Positions 43,389 to 56,700 are shown, numbered from the stretch's first letter. The stretch is 64,000 bases of DNA from Strobilurus pachycystidiatus (GCA_019915135.1 JAHLMK010000033.1:142923-206922); one strand, 5' to 3'. The notes: generated from the letters alone by a model not told the origin. Numbers and translations: made by a program.

Positions 43389-43472
43389 TGAGTAGTTTGT
43401 GAATCGAACACAATACGGCTATTAACCAATTCTTTTACAGAGAATCACCATTACCAATCGGATCACCTACCC
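43389..43472 (-). tRNA. trnY: tRNA-Tyr(GUA)
   Basis: 84 nt: acceptor GGGTAGG/ACTACTC (last pair mismatched), anticodon stem ATTCT/AGAAT with loop CTGTAAA (GTA), a long variable arm as usual for tyrosine, T arm TTGTG/CACAA with loop TTCGATT. Confidence 0.92.
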
Positions 43473-43802
43473 TAATAATATTTAATATTATATTTATAAA
43501 ATATTAAAATTTTATTTATAAATTAATTATATTTAAAATTTAATTAATATTTATACTTATAGTTATAGCTATATTTATAGTTTTAATGATTTTTATAATA
43601 TTTTATTCTTTATTTATTAAATTTTCACATTGTATAAAACCAATTCTTTTATAGAACTAAAATTTAAATTGAAATGTGTGGCTTCATTTCCTTCTACTTC
43701 CTTCTACTTATACTACTACTTCTACTTCTTATTCTTCTACTGCTTCTACTTCTTCTTTGTGGATTTGTTTTATTTTTTTATATTTTTTAAATTTATATTA
43801 AT

Positions 43803-43985
43803 AGGTAAATTAACATTAGCAATTTGATGTTCATAAGTTTTAATTTTATTATTAAAATCGTTAACCATATAAAATTTACATTTAAATGGTTGTGGTTGAA
43901 ATTCACCAGATAAAATTCTAAAGTTAAAATTAACAGAATTGAAATCAATTTCATTAAATTTATCTGCCTATTTAAGTTGATAACA
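43803..43985 (-). pseudogene. Second fragment related to the dpo upstream region
   Basis: Reading leftward: EIDFNSVNFNFRILSGEF, then QPQPFKCKFYMVND and KIKTYEHQIANVNLPI. It parallels the segment at about 2040-1880 (EIDFDSLSF...ILSGDFIPQ, then KIKLYDHNVSNVNIPF) residue by residue. The two are diverged copies of one sequence, and this one is preceded by an in-frame TAG. Assignment to the polymerase rests on the position of the first copy upstream of the exonuclease motifs. Confidence 0.55.
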
Positions 43986-44159
43986 TCCAGTCATAACAGA
44001 TTAACATTAATTAATATACGCTATATCCTAAGTTTCTTCCGTCGCCGGCGTGTATATCCTTTTTACCGGTATCAGCCACGAGTAACAGTTGAAGGCTAAT
44101 TGTAGCTGTGATATTTGGAATTATTTTTGGTTTCATTTTAAGAACTTTAAATTTTTATT

Positions 44160-44890
44160 AAAAAGAGGCTTAATTTACAAGTCTTAAACACATTAAAAAG
44201 GTATACCCCCCCCCCTTTAAAAAGGGATACAATCTGCAAAGAAGTCTCTCTTCTACTTGGCCAGGCTAGGAAAGATCTTTTAATTGTGAGAGCTGAATTG
44301 TTAATAAAAATATTTAACCTTACCTCTAAATAGGGTTAAATAATACTTTTGGGACCCCCCCCTCAAAAAAAAAAAGGGGGGGGGGGTAGGGCTTTAAGTT
44401 TTTCTTCTCCCTTCTTTCTTACTTAAGGAGTGGTAGAGTCAGGATTAATTTAAATATTATATTAAATATCAAATTAGTTAACCGTCACTTGACGGTCTAA
44501 AATAAATCAAGGAAAAGATAACAAGGTAAAAAGTAAAATAAATCAAGGAAAAGATAACAAGGTAAAAAGTAAACATTTCAAGGAAAAGGTAATAATGATC
44601 GAGGGAGGCATCCCTTCTAATAAGTAGTTTAATAAAACAATTAAATTAAATTAAATTAAATTAATTTAATTTTTATAATATAGTTTCCTTAATTCTTAAG
44701 CTATAAGGATAAAACATACAAACCTATTGATAATATTAAATAAACAATTATAATTACTAAAAATTTCATCTTTGGGGTTGGCTGATTGGAGTTATTTTCC
44801 GATATAGGATACTGTCTCTTCTCTATTAAGGAATTCAGTGGCAGAAGCATGATAACGGGCATAATGCTACGCAGTAGTCAGACTATTTTT
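44160..44890. other. Spacer with G/C runs and a 36-nt direct repeat
   Basis: C run/G run hairpins at 44203-44227 and 44353-44390; two exact 36-nt units (AAAATAAATCAAGG...AAAAAGT) at 44499-44570. No gene is seen. Confidence 0.55.
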
Positions 44891-45631
44891 TTATTTGTCT
44901 TTGTCTTTGCCTCGAGATTTAACCTCTTTTTCATAGTCGTCATTAAGTTTTTTCATAAATTCCAGTTTTTCTGAAGGAGTCAAGTTTGTATAGCTATTAA
45001 TCATTTCTGTAACACTTTCTTTAGGAAGAACTTTTACAGTTGGGTTAGAAGCAACAGTAGTATCTATAACTTGTATAATCTTTTCTTTAGGATTTGTTGT
45101 TGGACCAAAAATTGATTTATACATTTCTCCCAGAAATGGTACAAAAACAGGTTCACGACCAGCAGCCTGTAATACTTGATCATAAGCAGCCCCACCACCT
45201 ATTAATCCAGCACCACCACCATCTACACCACAACCAATTTTAGCACAATAGATTGTTTTAGCAATCATTGTAGCATACCTGTCTAAAGGTGAATTTCTCA
45301 CTTCAAAATCTTTTTTTTTAAACATTATTGTATAAATTCCATAAAAAATTTTAATGATTCAAATTATTATCATTTGTGTAATTTGAATAGCACCGATTAT
45401 AATTATGAATAAATGAAAATTATCAGGTAAATATAAATAAATCTTAGTTATAACCATTACTAAACAAATTCCACCTATTACACGAAAAATTCTAAAAAAA
45501 ATATGTTTATAAATTTTATCCACCTTAACAGGTAATGTTGAAATACTATAACCCTTTTTTATTCCTTTAAAAAAAGATGACCGATCTAATTTATTTTTAA
45601 AATTAGTTTTAAATTTTTCTATGATTTTCAT
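44891..45631 (-). CDS. orf246, membrane protein with Gly-rich motif, unknown family
   Basis: 246 codons in code 4 from ATG at 45631 to TAA at 44891. An in-frame UGA-Trp at 45357-45359 joins what the standard code shows as two frames. Two membrane helices (IFRVIGGICLVMVITKIYLYL and FHLFIIIIGAIQITQMIIIW, residues about 45-95) are followed by a basic loop. Next is a conserved-looking Gly-rich segment (CGVDGGGAGLIGGGAAYD) and a charged helical C-terminus. No function recognised. Well-formed codon use suggests a real gene. Confidence 0.7.
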
Positions 45632-46572
45632 ATTGTTTTATAAATAAAAAAAAGAGTCTAATTTTTTTGTTTTAAATTAGTGTAACCACTAAAATATAAC
45701 AAATACACTAAAAAATAGCGAAACCTATTTTAATAAAATTAACCACCTTTTACTCTAAAAATTACAGTGGTTGACTATATCTAAAAAAAGATATAATAAA
45801 AAAGGCTTATTCTCTTCTCTAAAATAGAACTCCTGTAAAGGCTACGAGGGGAGAAGTAATAAACTACGGAGTGTTTAGAAGCATGTAGGGATTTTGAGTA
45901 CATACATCTATTCTTTTATTTGTAAAAATAAAAATAAAAATATTTTTTAATTTTTATTTTTTATTTAAATACATCTTTTTTTACGAACTTTACACTGGCT
46001 GGAGTAAAATAAGACATATTTTTTATACATTTATTATACACTTATTATACATTTATTAGAATAATTATCAGATCTAGCATACCTAAATTATATTTTAGTG
46101 GAGTAAGAGGGATATTCTATTTTAATTTAAATTTTTAATTGAAACTAAACTATAAAAACCGTAAATTGCCTAGCGCTTTTGTTTAAGTCGGCGTATCTTC
46201 CTTAAATTATAAGTGGTTACTTATTATACTATGTCATAGCTAATATTATTTAAAGATAAGGATAGGCTATATTTCAACCTTTTAAATTTTGCGAGGTCTA
46301 AGAATACAATAATAGTTGGAGTCATATAGGTTTTATCCTCCCCTTTCCCAAACTATAAATAAGTTCACTAAATTTACATAAAGGTTAAAAAAAAGGATAT
46401 TAGAGTCCTTAACAAAAGAGTAAATCTGAGTAAATCTGAGTAAATCTGAGTAATACTAGGTTTTTGTTATGAAGAGATATTTATATACTTTCTTTTCGAA
46501 CTCATAAAGAAACAGATCTTTTATGGCCCTTTAAACACTTCGCAACCTCTATGTAAAACAAAGCAGGGTTGA
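45632..46572. other. Spacer between orf357 and orf246
   Basis: A/T-rich, with three GTAAATCTGA decamers at 46421-46452 and a GACTATATCT element near 45772 that resembles an isolated group I S element. No gene is seen. Confidence 0.5.
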
Positions 46573-47646
46573 CTATTCGGAGGGCTTGTTAATATTGGTA
46601 TTCTGAGAGTGATTTTTTATTCTAGCTCTAGCTTTTTCTTCGGCCTCAAGTTCTTCAGATATATCCAGGTTAAATCTTTTTGTTAATTTTGTGGAGTTCA
46701 CTTTAATCTCTTTATCTAGGTCTTCACAACTAATAAATCTTTTATCAAGAGGGTGATATTTTAAATCAAAAGCTAATAAGGGTTGATGGAAATTTTTGTC
46801 ATTTAAAATATGGATTTCAGGACTTATACTCGCCATTTTTATTAATCTATCTAGTAAGGAAATATCCACTTCAATATGAACTATTTTGGCAAATATTACG
46901 GCTATTGCTACAGGATTACTTTTACTAATAATATATAATAATTTATTGAATAAGTCGTAATATTTGAGTACTTGTGAGAATCTTATTTTTTCTCTTATTA
47001 ATCAAATTTTTTTATTTTTAGAAAAGTTTTCAATCAAATTTTTTTTGTGCATAGTGTTACTTAACCTAAAAGATTCTTGTGTAAGGTTATGAGAATCTAT
47101 CAAACCTTCGGTTCCTAGTATAAATCTGGCCATATTAAGGTGAAGTGTTGAGAAGTTTTGACGTTTAACAACAGAACCACCACTGAGGGTTATACCTATT
47201 GATCTAAATTGAGCCACCAGCCCCTTCCAATTACAGTTTATAAAAATAAAAATAGTTTTATTTAAATTGTTTCTATTAGCAAATATGTGCCTTTCAACAA
47301 ATCAAGGGGTGAAAAAATCATGATCGTGTACTTTTACGGAAGTTGAAAAGGATGAAGTTTGGTTACCAAAAAAAACATCGCTGTCCTTCTTCTCAAATTC
47401 TGTTTCTTTAAGATAATCACGGTATTTCTTTTCCCCTTTTACGATCCAAATGATTTTTGTTTCTCTTCCTAATCGCAATTTGTCGTCCAGGGGAAAATTT
47501 AATTCATTTAAACGATTAAAAGGTGCTATATTATGTAGGTAAGTATGGAAGATTGTACCGATTAAAGATCTTGGGGCATATTCCTTTTTTTTTTCACTTG
47601 AAAGAGCAAATACAGCGATAAGATTAAGCGTTTTTAAGTGACTCAT
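46573..47646 (-). CDS. orf357 downstream of cox1, unknown family
   Basis: 357 codons in code 4, ATG at 47646 to TAG at 46573; UGA-Trp at 47302 and 47002 link three sub-frames, and I checked both joins for stops. It starts about 55 nt after the cox1 stop on the same strand, so it is probably cotranscribed. Composition is that of a soluble protein with helical, charged segments (LDDKLRLGRETKIIWIVKG, EDLDKEIKVNSTKLTKRF) and an Arg/Glu-rich tail. No endonuclease, polymerase or respiratory-chain signature seen. Confidence 0.75.
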
Positions 47647-47701
47647 TAGATTTTTATTTTTAATTTGAATTTGGAAAGGGGTGTTGTATTATTTTATGTT
47701 A

Positions 47702-50700
47702 TTAAGATTGTACAGCTAAATTATCAAAAGCATGTAAAGGGATAGGACTAGATAATGTTCATTCTATAGTATTTGCAAAATTTCCTTCTTCACTTTCATC
47801 TTCATTAAAAAAGTAAGAAATAATTTTTCAAGGATTTTTTGAACTATAATTATCATTTATAAATATGTTATAGATAATATATATAAAGATTAATGTCGCT
47901 ACTAAAGATACTAATGATCCAAAACTTGATACACTATTTCATCCACTATAAGCATCTGGATAATCTGGCACTCTTCTTGGCATCAATTTTGTTAATTCTA
48001 GGATATTCTCCTAGGTTCCTTTCCTTACGGTACTTTATTTTAACAATAAAATAGATTATTTATTTTTAATAGATAATCAAAGGTTCAGACTATGTCTTTC
48101 AATATTTAAATTAATCTAATAAAAAAAAAAATATTGATTGGGCGCTTGTACAGGGTTATTGTTAATACTACTCACCTGTTAGTCGTTGAACGTTTTTATT
48201 CCGAAACTAATAAACAAAAATTAGCTGTATTGAAATAAACTTCGCTGCAAATTTTCCTATATTAATAAAAAAATCCACGTAAAAAAATAAAATTAATAAA
48301 TATAGGACTTCCTTGCAATTCACCCAATTTTCTAATAGAAATTTTAAAGAATCTATAGAGGCAAAAGAAATTAATGTCATTTAATTCTCGAAAATAATTT
48401 ATTTTTAAATGGTAATCCATTATTTAAATACTTAGTTAAAGTATCTTTACCCATTTTAAATTCTTTAGAACATTGTATTGTAGGATAAGCTCCTATAAAT
48501 TTTGTAGTTTCAGACTCATATACATAAATTAACTTTTGTAATTTAATTAATGTTTCAGCTGATTTTTTTATACCGAACATTGGATTATTTATTCCCCTTT
48601 TATCTTTAATTTGATGGCTTAAAAATTCAGAAGAAAAAATTTTTCCGTACATTGGATTTAATTTTCCTGTTCTATTTAATTTAAAATTTTTTGAATGTTT
48701 AAACCCTAAAGTTGTACCAGCACTAGGAGATAAATTTAATTTTAAGCATAACTCATTATTAAAAATAATGTCAAGATAAAATTGTTCTCGCTGTAACATA
48801 TTAATTTTAGAAACTGAATCAGTTGTACCTAAATCTTCTAATATAGCTAAACAAAAATTATTATGACCATAAAAATTAATACTGTTATAAATAGGTAAAT
48901 TCCTTTTTAAAACACTTGGTGTTCAATATGATAATAATCTAGTTGAACCATTTCAAGCGCTTCCTACGTATATATAACCATTAATTAAATTAATTCATTG
49001 ATAAATAATTGTTCTTTTTTTATTTTCTACTCCTATTAAATTTCGATTTAAATTAGGTTTATAGATTCTAATAGGATTATTTAAAAACTCAGGTTTTAAT
49101 AGAGGTCCATATGTTATAGAAGCTAAATTAAAAATAAAATCCATATTATTATTTAAATTATTAAGAGTTAAATTTGATGCAATTTCAGACATACCGGCCA
49201 ATCCTAAGAAGTGTTGCACTCTCTTCTCTTTTTTATGAAGATTCAAAAATTTATTTTTTTTTTTTTCAAAACCCTTTAAAATTTTATTCAAAAAAATTAA
49301 AGGCACACATGTTTATTATTGAAAGCTAAAGTTATATTTAATATTTAAGGCCTTATTGTTTAAATCTCTCCCCCCAACTTCACTTTTAATAAAATTTTTA
49401 ATCACTAACTAATATTATTATTATAGCTATAAATTTTTCCATTATGAGATTTTTTTTCATTTATTAAAATTTTTAAATTGTAAAAATTAACTTTTGCATA
49501 TTTCATAGCTAAAGTTAATTTTTCAAATTCACTAATTAAATTTAAGCTTTTCTCATCAAAAACATATACTTTTTTACGGTAGGGTACTTCTTTAGTGACA
49601 AGAATATAAATTAAAAAAGAACCTTCAACCATAGCTTTTCTAATTATTTTCGGATCTAAATTAAAAAATCTTGCCATTTCACGTTGAGATTGAAATTCAA
49701 ACATTAACTCTGTATTCATATTGAAAAGTAAAATATTTTTTCTTATTAAATGATCAGTTTGAGGTTTACTATTATAATCTTTAAAGTTTTATAATAACAA
49801 TGGCTCAAAAGATAGAATCAAGTTATTATATAGATACTTGTTATTTACACACTCTAATAAGTGACCATATGAAATAGATAAAGATTTTAGAGCCTTATTT
49901 ATAGAAGTATAAATCAGAGGTTCTTCCCCTCCCCCCCCCCCTCTACGGGGCCCCCTACGGGGCCCCCTACAGGGAGAGGGGAGCGAGCGCCCCACCCTTT
50001 TATGGGAGGGGTTTGTTTATAAACAAAAACAAATATATTATAATTAAAATCTTCTAGTTCTAAAGAATTAAGTTTTAAGTTTTTAGCTATTTCAAATGTT
50101 TTTGAAAATTTAATAAATCTAGAATAAGCAAAAGAATCTTTATCATAAATTGTTAAATAATAATTTATAATACTTATTGCCTCATCTAAATCTTTTCATT
50201 GTTTATTTACTTTAGGAACAACACTAAAATACTTGTTAATTGTTGGTTTTTTAGTAATTAAATAATGTTGTTCTTTAATTAGACATAGTTGAGCTGTGGT
50301 TATCTCCAAAATAATTAATTCCCAATCAGAAGCTGATGTTTGTGATACTTCCTTTTCGGTTAGGGATTGACAAGGACGTACCCCATTAATAACTGAAATA
50401 TACTCATACATACGACGTGAAATATTATTAGAACTACCAATATAAAACCGTTCTTTATTAATAGAATTGACAAGCATATAAATACCAGATACACCTAATA
50501 AACTTTTTTTAATTATTTCATATCCTTCAGATAAATAATTGAATTTTAAAGGAAAGCTATAGTTAAGATTAGAGTTATTAGAAATATTATTTAAATTAGA
50601 GCCGGACAGAGAATTATATTTCCTATTAGTGTTTGTCTCTCCCCCTTCCATAAAAAGGGACTACGTGAACGTGAAAAAAAAATTTGATTTTCGACCATCA

Positions 50701-53700
50701 TTCGAAAAGGAAATTTCAATAAATTATAGTCTGTGATACTCTTCTTAAATATAAAAGGTAAATATGTTTTTGGTTTAACCTTAAGTTGAGTAGTAAAAAA
50801 AAAAAAAATAAATAGCATTTTCTTCAAAATTTAAATTTAACTTAGTAGTTAAAAATAAGAAGAAAGTAGATCATATCATTATCCTTTATTATTTTAAGGA
50901 TATTTGGCGTTTGATCGTTGAGGGCCACCTCACTTAACATTAGTAGTTCCCTGCTGATTGTAATTATAACGCTAACTTTGTTTTTAAATTTCCCACTTTA
51001 ACCGAATTCGGTTATGATCGTGGATTTGAAATTAGCGTTAGCGAGCGAGTTTTTAAATCTGAATTATTTCCAGCATATAGCCAAATTGAAAGAATATTAT
51101 TTCTAATATTAAACCCCTGTGTTAGCCTCCGTAATTAAAAGGACTGCCGGCAGAAACTTTTAATTTAGGAGGTTTTTTTGAGGAAAAAATGTAAGATTAC
51201 TAATTAATTAAGTTAAGAAAATATTACACCACTACTTCACTTCTCAATTAAGACAATATTTTTATTTTGTTAAATCTTACACAATTAGATTGCATATGAT
51301 TGGTGGTTAAAGGTTTAGGTAAAAGTGTTTAACTTAATTAATAAGGACTATATCTTAAATTAAAGATTTTATTTGTTATTTCTTTTAGATTTTTAATTTT
51401 CTTTCATTTAGTCTCTAAGAATAATAATAAGAATAATTTTTATTTTATTTTATGTTTTCTGCTGATTATCTAGATATACTTAAGATTTTTACTATATAAA
51501 TGACGTAGTACTTAAGCCTTATGAGAACTTCCAGCATATAGAAAGATTAAGTGAAGCTAATCTATTTTTACAGTGATTAAATTAATCCAGGTTTCTAGGT
51601 TTAGATTGTATAATTCATTCTTCACCTTGAAAAATGATTCAATTTTTAGAATCTAAATTTTTATTAATAGTTTGCCAAGTGACTTTAAAATGGTTTCTAG
51701 CACCGTTTATCGAGGGGAAAATAACTTCTTTTCCTGTCTTATTATAACAAAACACAAACGTTCCTCCAATACCATATTGGTGAGCCAGTACTCCTTTTTT
51801 ACCCTTAGATGAGTGAACATGCTTACGATAAAATTCTTTAATACCTTTGCTAATAGCTAAATTTGTTTCAACAGAGTTTTTGCTACCAAATTTAGGATGA
51901 TTTTCTTTTTTGAATAATTCCTTTAGTTTATTAATAGTTTCAATAGAATGACGAAAACCTAAAGAACTACCAGGAATTTTTAACGTATTAGTATTATAAG
52001 CAGGATTATAATAATTTATTCATTTTTCTTCTAATTTAGCACAAGAAAGTACATCAGAATCACAAAATTCTAAAATAGCTAAAGAAAAATTTTCTAATTT
52101 ATATTTTCTCATAGCTCTATATAATTGAATATTAGTTTCTTTATTAGAGTTCGCATGAAAAAAATGACTACCCATTCTTTTTTTTAAAGAAACACTACTT
52201 CCAACATATAATTTTTTATTTAAATTATTAATAAAAATATAAATTCCAGATTTGTTTTTTAATTTAAGATAAATATCTTTTTTTTTTAATAAAACATTTT
52301 CAAAGAATAATACTGAATTAATTTGTATTTCTTTGGGCAAAGGATTTGAAGGAGATGTAGAATATAATCTCTTGATATTTAAAGAACCTCTAGTGTTTGT
52401 TGAATAAGTTCTCCTTTTTTTCACGTAGAGTGAGTAATTTATCTTTCCTGATAACATCTTATACTTATATAATTTAGATAATTGCAAATTGAATAAAAAT
52501 AAAAAACCAAGATTAATTTTTTTTCCCATAAGATTAACCCCAACGAAAAGAGTTCAGAAATGAACTTTTCCATAGTATTCATTAAAGATTTTTCCTACTA
52601 TTTTAGGTGTTCAAAAGTAAAATCCGGCGAAAAGACCAAATACTGCTCCCATACTTAAAACGTAGTGGAAATGCCTAAAATAAATTCATTATTAAATTTA
52701 AAAATATTTTAGCGGACTATATCTTTATCTGTTTATTTTTTTTATAATAACTGGTAAATTAGTTCATAAAGGAATTTTATCTGATATTCAAAAATATTCC
52801 AGCAAATACAAAAATGATCTGTATCTGGTAGAAGAATATATTTTTAATGAGGGATCCCTGCGTGAGGGATAACCAAGAATAAGCAAAAAATTTGGTGGTG
52901 CTCCAGTTTATGCTTCGCATATATTATTTAAAATTCAGATAGCTGACGTATAGTCTCTGAGAATACTGTACAGTATTCTGCTGATTATATATTAGTACAT
53001 CCTAAAAATGAATATATAATTATTATTTTCACTATTAGCTACTAATTAGTAAATAATTACAACTTAATATAATTCCAGCATATAGTCAATTTTCAGAACA
53101 ATAAAAATTATTCTGGCCCATTAAGAGCGACGACGTAGTAAGTTAATACTTTGAGGAACTCCTTTCACAAAGAGGATCGGACTATAATTTCTTATTATTA
53201 ATTAAGTAAATTTATTTTAATAAAAAAGTATCGCGTTTAGTCTCTACGGATCCTACTATTATCTTTACTTTCTATTTCTGCCGGCTCCCCCCCCACCCTC
53301 CCATTTATGGGCTTATGGGAGTCCACCCCCCCCCCCTACGGGGAGGGGAGGGGAGGGGGAGGGAAAGAAATACTGAAAAAAATAAATTGGTTTCCACGGT
53401 ATTGTCTTTATACCACAAATTTATTAAGCAATTTTTTAATAAAATATAAAGATTTCACCGTTAGCAAAATTTTAGCCCCTCCCGTTACCGAAATAAATTT
53501 TATTTAAAAAATACAATTTTTTTAACCCTCCCATTCCATTCCATTAATGGGGAAATGGGGTGAAGGGTTTGGGGGGAGGATGAAAAAGTTACCGTTCTTA
53601 TTAAAACTTTTTATATTGTTTTAAAAATAAGAACATGGCGATATTACCTCAAGACACTTATTTTTAGATAGAATCCTTTCAGATATTAAATGATAAAAGT

Positions 53701-56700
53701 TTATTACCTATTAAAGGGTAATTAATAAAATGATTTTTAATTAAAGTTAGACAAGGTTTACCTGACATAGATATTCTATAGTGTATCTTTTCCCTTCTTA
53801 AATCTTTATGAATACCTAATTTATGATGAGAATTAAAAAATGCTTTAATGACATTCAAAATATAATAATCATCATTTTGAGAAATATAAAACGAACTTGC
53901 TTTATTATTTCTACTTCTAAAACTACCTTCAGCTTCTATAAATCCAGATATTCATTCATTAAAATAAGGAGGAATTAAATAAGGATTCTTATCTCTATTA
54001 ATCAAATTAAGGCTATTCAATAAATCATATCTATTATCTCTAGTTTTTAAATGAAAAGATCATTCCTTATTTTCATAACAATTTTTCAAATGCTCAAATT
54101 GACATAATTTTCTAGTAGTTAATAAAGGATATTTATTAAGAATATTCAAACAATTATTGACATCTTTTTTAGAAAGAGCTATCCATTTAACAGTTATTAT
54201 TTCCTTATTTTTTTTTTCATAATAGATTCTACCTCCTATTTTTTCAGCAATTATATTTAACATAAATACATTCTGACTTAAATATTTTAAACCTATTTCA
54301 AATGAGGCGTAGGTTTTATCTTGTTTATTTCTTCTAATAACCATAGAACCATCTCCTTCAAATAAACCTACCCAATATTTTTCTATGTAATCTTTAGATA
54401 AATTAACTTTACTTACAGTAATTAAATTTGACATTATTATCATTTTATACCCAATGAAATTCACTAAATCTACATCATGCATCGCGACGTCCAATGAAGC
54501 ATTAGACAGGATAACTCCGGTTACAAAAATAAAAAGTTATTATAAATTAAATTAATCTAATAGTCTATGGTAGCTAAATATATAATTATTGTAGGGTAAT
54601 TTAGAAATAGCATGTTTTTTTATAATTTCATGTCTTATACCTAATTCTGACTCGGTCAATAATATACCGTCAAATTTACAAATAAAATTTTTATCTTTAT
54701 CAAATACAAAAATTGGTTGTTTAATTGAAATATTAATTTTTATATCCTCTATTAAAATAGAACAATTAAGATAAGATGAGTATTTTGGTGTATCTTCTAA
54801 TAAAATTTTATTAGTTTTAATGTATCATTTACCTCTAAATAATAAATTATTTTTAATGACCTTATTAAGAGTAGAATTATTAGATTTAATTAATTTAGCA
54901 AAGGTAGTTACAGAAGGGAATATCACAAGTAAATTTTTAAATAAATCATAAATAAAAACTTCATTAGTGGATTTACTTGTAATTATTTTTTTAATGCTTT
55001 CAGCACTATGGTTTTTACGAAAAAAGAATTCAGTTTCCCCACCCCTACGGGGCCCCTACGGGGCCCCTACGGGGAGTAAGGTTTTTGAGATTAAAGCCTT
55101 AGTCTCATCTGATAGTTTTCTATTTTTAGCTAATTTTGATAACATTAATTTAACCTTAGAAGAGTGTGTATATCCTTTAGAAGAACCACCAAACTGTAAA
55201 ATATTATAATATGGTTTTAATTGATTGATCCAAAATGTTTCTTTGTTAAAAACATCTTTTAAACTACAATACTCAATAATAATTAAAGCAAAATTAGAAT
55301 AGTCATATTTAAGTAAAGCTTTTACAATGGGCTGATTATTATTTTTTTTTTCTTCTAAAAATTTTTTATTAAGATAATTTCTCAAGCGGTTAGCTAAATT
55401 AGAAGAACTACCTATGTAAAAATGACCATTAATTAAATTAATTAAACAATATACACCTGATACTTTACCTCTATGTTCACTAAGTATTTGAACTCTATCC
55501 AATTTTAAATTTAAATAAGTTTTAATTGGAAATTTTGAATTTACTGCCTGATTATTGGCAAGGCTCGGGTCAATATTTACCTTTGTGGAGATATCATTGT
55601 GGGTAGAGTCAACCACTCCACCTTTTTTACTCGACCGTTCCACATTTAAGGAAGGGCCGGGGGCATGGGCTAGCCCTTTTTCAGCCGCTGAATGACCTTC
55701 CCCCAACAATCCTAACGGGGTCAGAGAAGTAGAATCATATTTAAAAGGTGTGAATAATAGTGAGTTCTGTGTTTCTTCACCCTCTACCTCTCCCTCTCTA
55801 TCTCCACGAGGAATATTTGTTTTGGCCGGTAGAAAGTAAATAGAGGAAATTTTTTTTTTTAATATTATTAATAATTATAAAAGCATCAAGTCTTATTATT
55901 AAATAAAAATTATCGTTAATAAAACTAAAATCTGTTCCAGTTATATATTTGATTATATATAATAATTTTTTATATTTGGACTATATATTAAACTATATAT
56001 AATTATAAAAACCTATACATATAATAATTGAGGATTATATTTTGTATCTAGTTAAGGATTTAATATAGAAGTATAACGTATAATCTCTGAAGAGTTTTAT
56101 TATTTCTTGCTGGTTATTTTTATTATTATAAATAGTTTACAATTAGAATAATTTAATATTTTTATTTTAACTAAATTATCTGGTCCTTCCGTTTCAACCC
56201 TAGATAAAAAAAATGAAATTCACATGTTATTAAAATTAAAAATAAGGGAAAAGATTTGGACGGAAATTGGGCCAAATATCCTCCTACAGCCTTTATTTTT
56301 TTGTAATATTTCATATTACAAAAAAATTAGGCATAAATTTGTTAAATCACAATTTAAGTTAACATTTTTTTTTTATTCTAGCGTCTAGGGGTTTGCAAGT
56401 ATAATTGCCTCACCCCGTCCCCCCCCCCATAAATGGGAGGGCCCTCTCCCATTTATGGGTGGGATCCTGAAGGGTAGGGGCAAAAAAGATTATAGTAAAA
56501 AATATTATTAAAATTTTTCCAGCATATGGTTATATTTAACGAGAGCTAACTGATAGCAACCCTCCAATTGTAAAAAGAGCTAAGACTACAAAGTATCAAG
56601 TTTTTTTTTTTGTGGTAGTGGGAAATTATTCTATTATTTCACAAATTTTTCAATATTTCCTGTATAATTTATCAGAATTAATATATTTTCTAATAGTAGC

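Larger units (their letters stand above)
49217..51180 (-). ncRNA. cox1 intron (between NLTFFP and QHFLGL)
   Basis: P GGCTATATGCTGGAAA (about 51068), Q TACAATCAGCAGGG (about 50950), R CTCAACGATCAAACG (about 50915); terminal G before CAACACTT. The ORF follows the core. Confidence 0.85.
53144..54473 (-). ncRNA. cox1 intron (between VAMHD and TYYVVA)
   Basis: The ORF is in frame with the exon; then come a G/C cluster (53285-53365), R CCGTAGAGACTAAACG (about 53255) and S AAATTATAGTCCG (about 53176). The exon TYYVVA starts 18 nt before the next splice site, but the base preceding it is A, not the usual G, so the 3' border is uncertain. Confidence 0.75.
54534..56558 (-). ncRNA. cox1 intron (between FTIGG and TGVILSN)
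   Basis: P1 is excellent: exon GAGGGU with guide GCUCUC. P ACCATATGCTGGAAA (about 56520), Q AATAACCAGCAAG (about 56105), R CTTCAGAGATTATACG (about 56080), S TATATAGTCCA (about 55978); terminal G before TAACCGGAG. A G/C cluster (56411-56483) sits inside the core between P and Q. Confidence 0.87.

Noticed and set aside
44499..44570. TAACAAGGTAA in the 36-nt repeat resembling the 3' end of small-subunit rRNA
   Set aside because: Only about 11 nt match; the neighbouring helix 45 and decoding-site sequences are not there, and the unit is a tandem duplication.
45760..45800. Isolated GACTATATCT element suggesting another group I intron
   Set aside because: No P, Q or R partners and no exon nearby were found.
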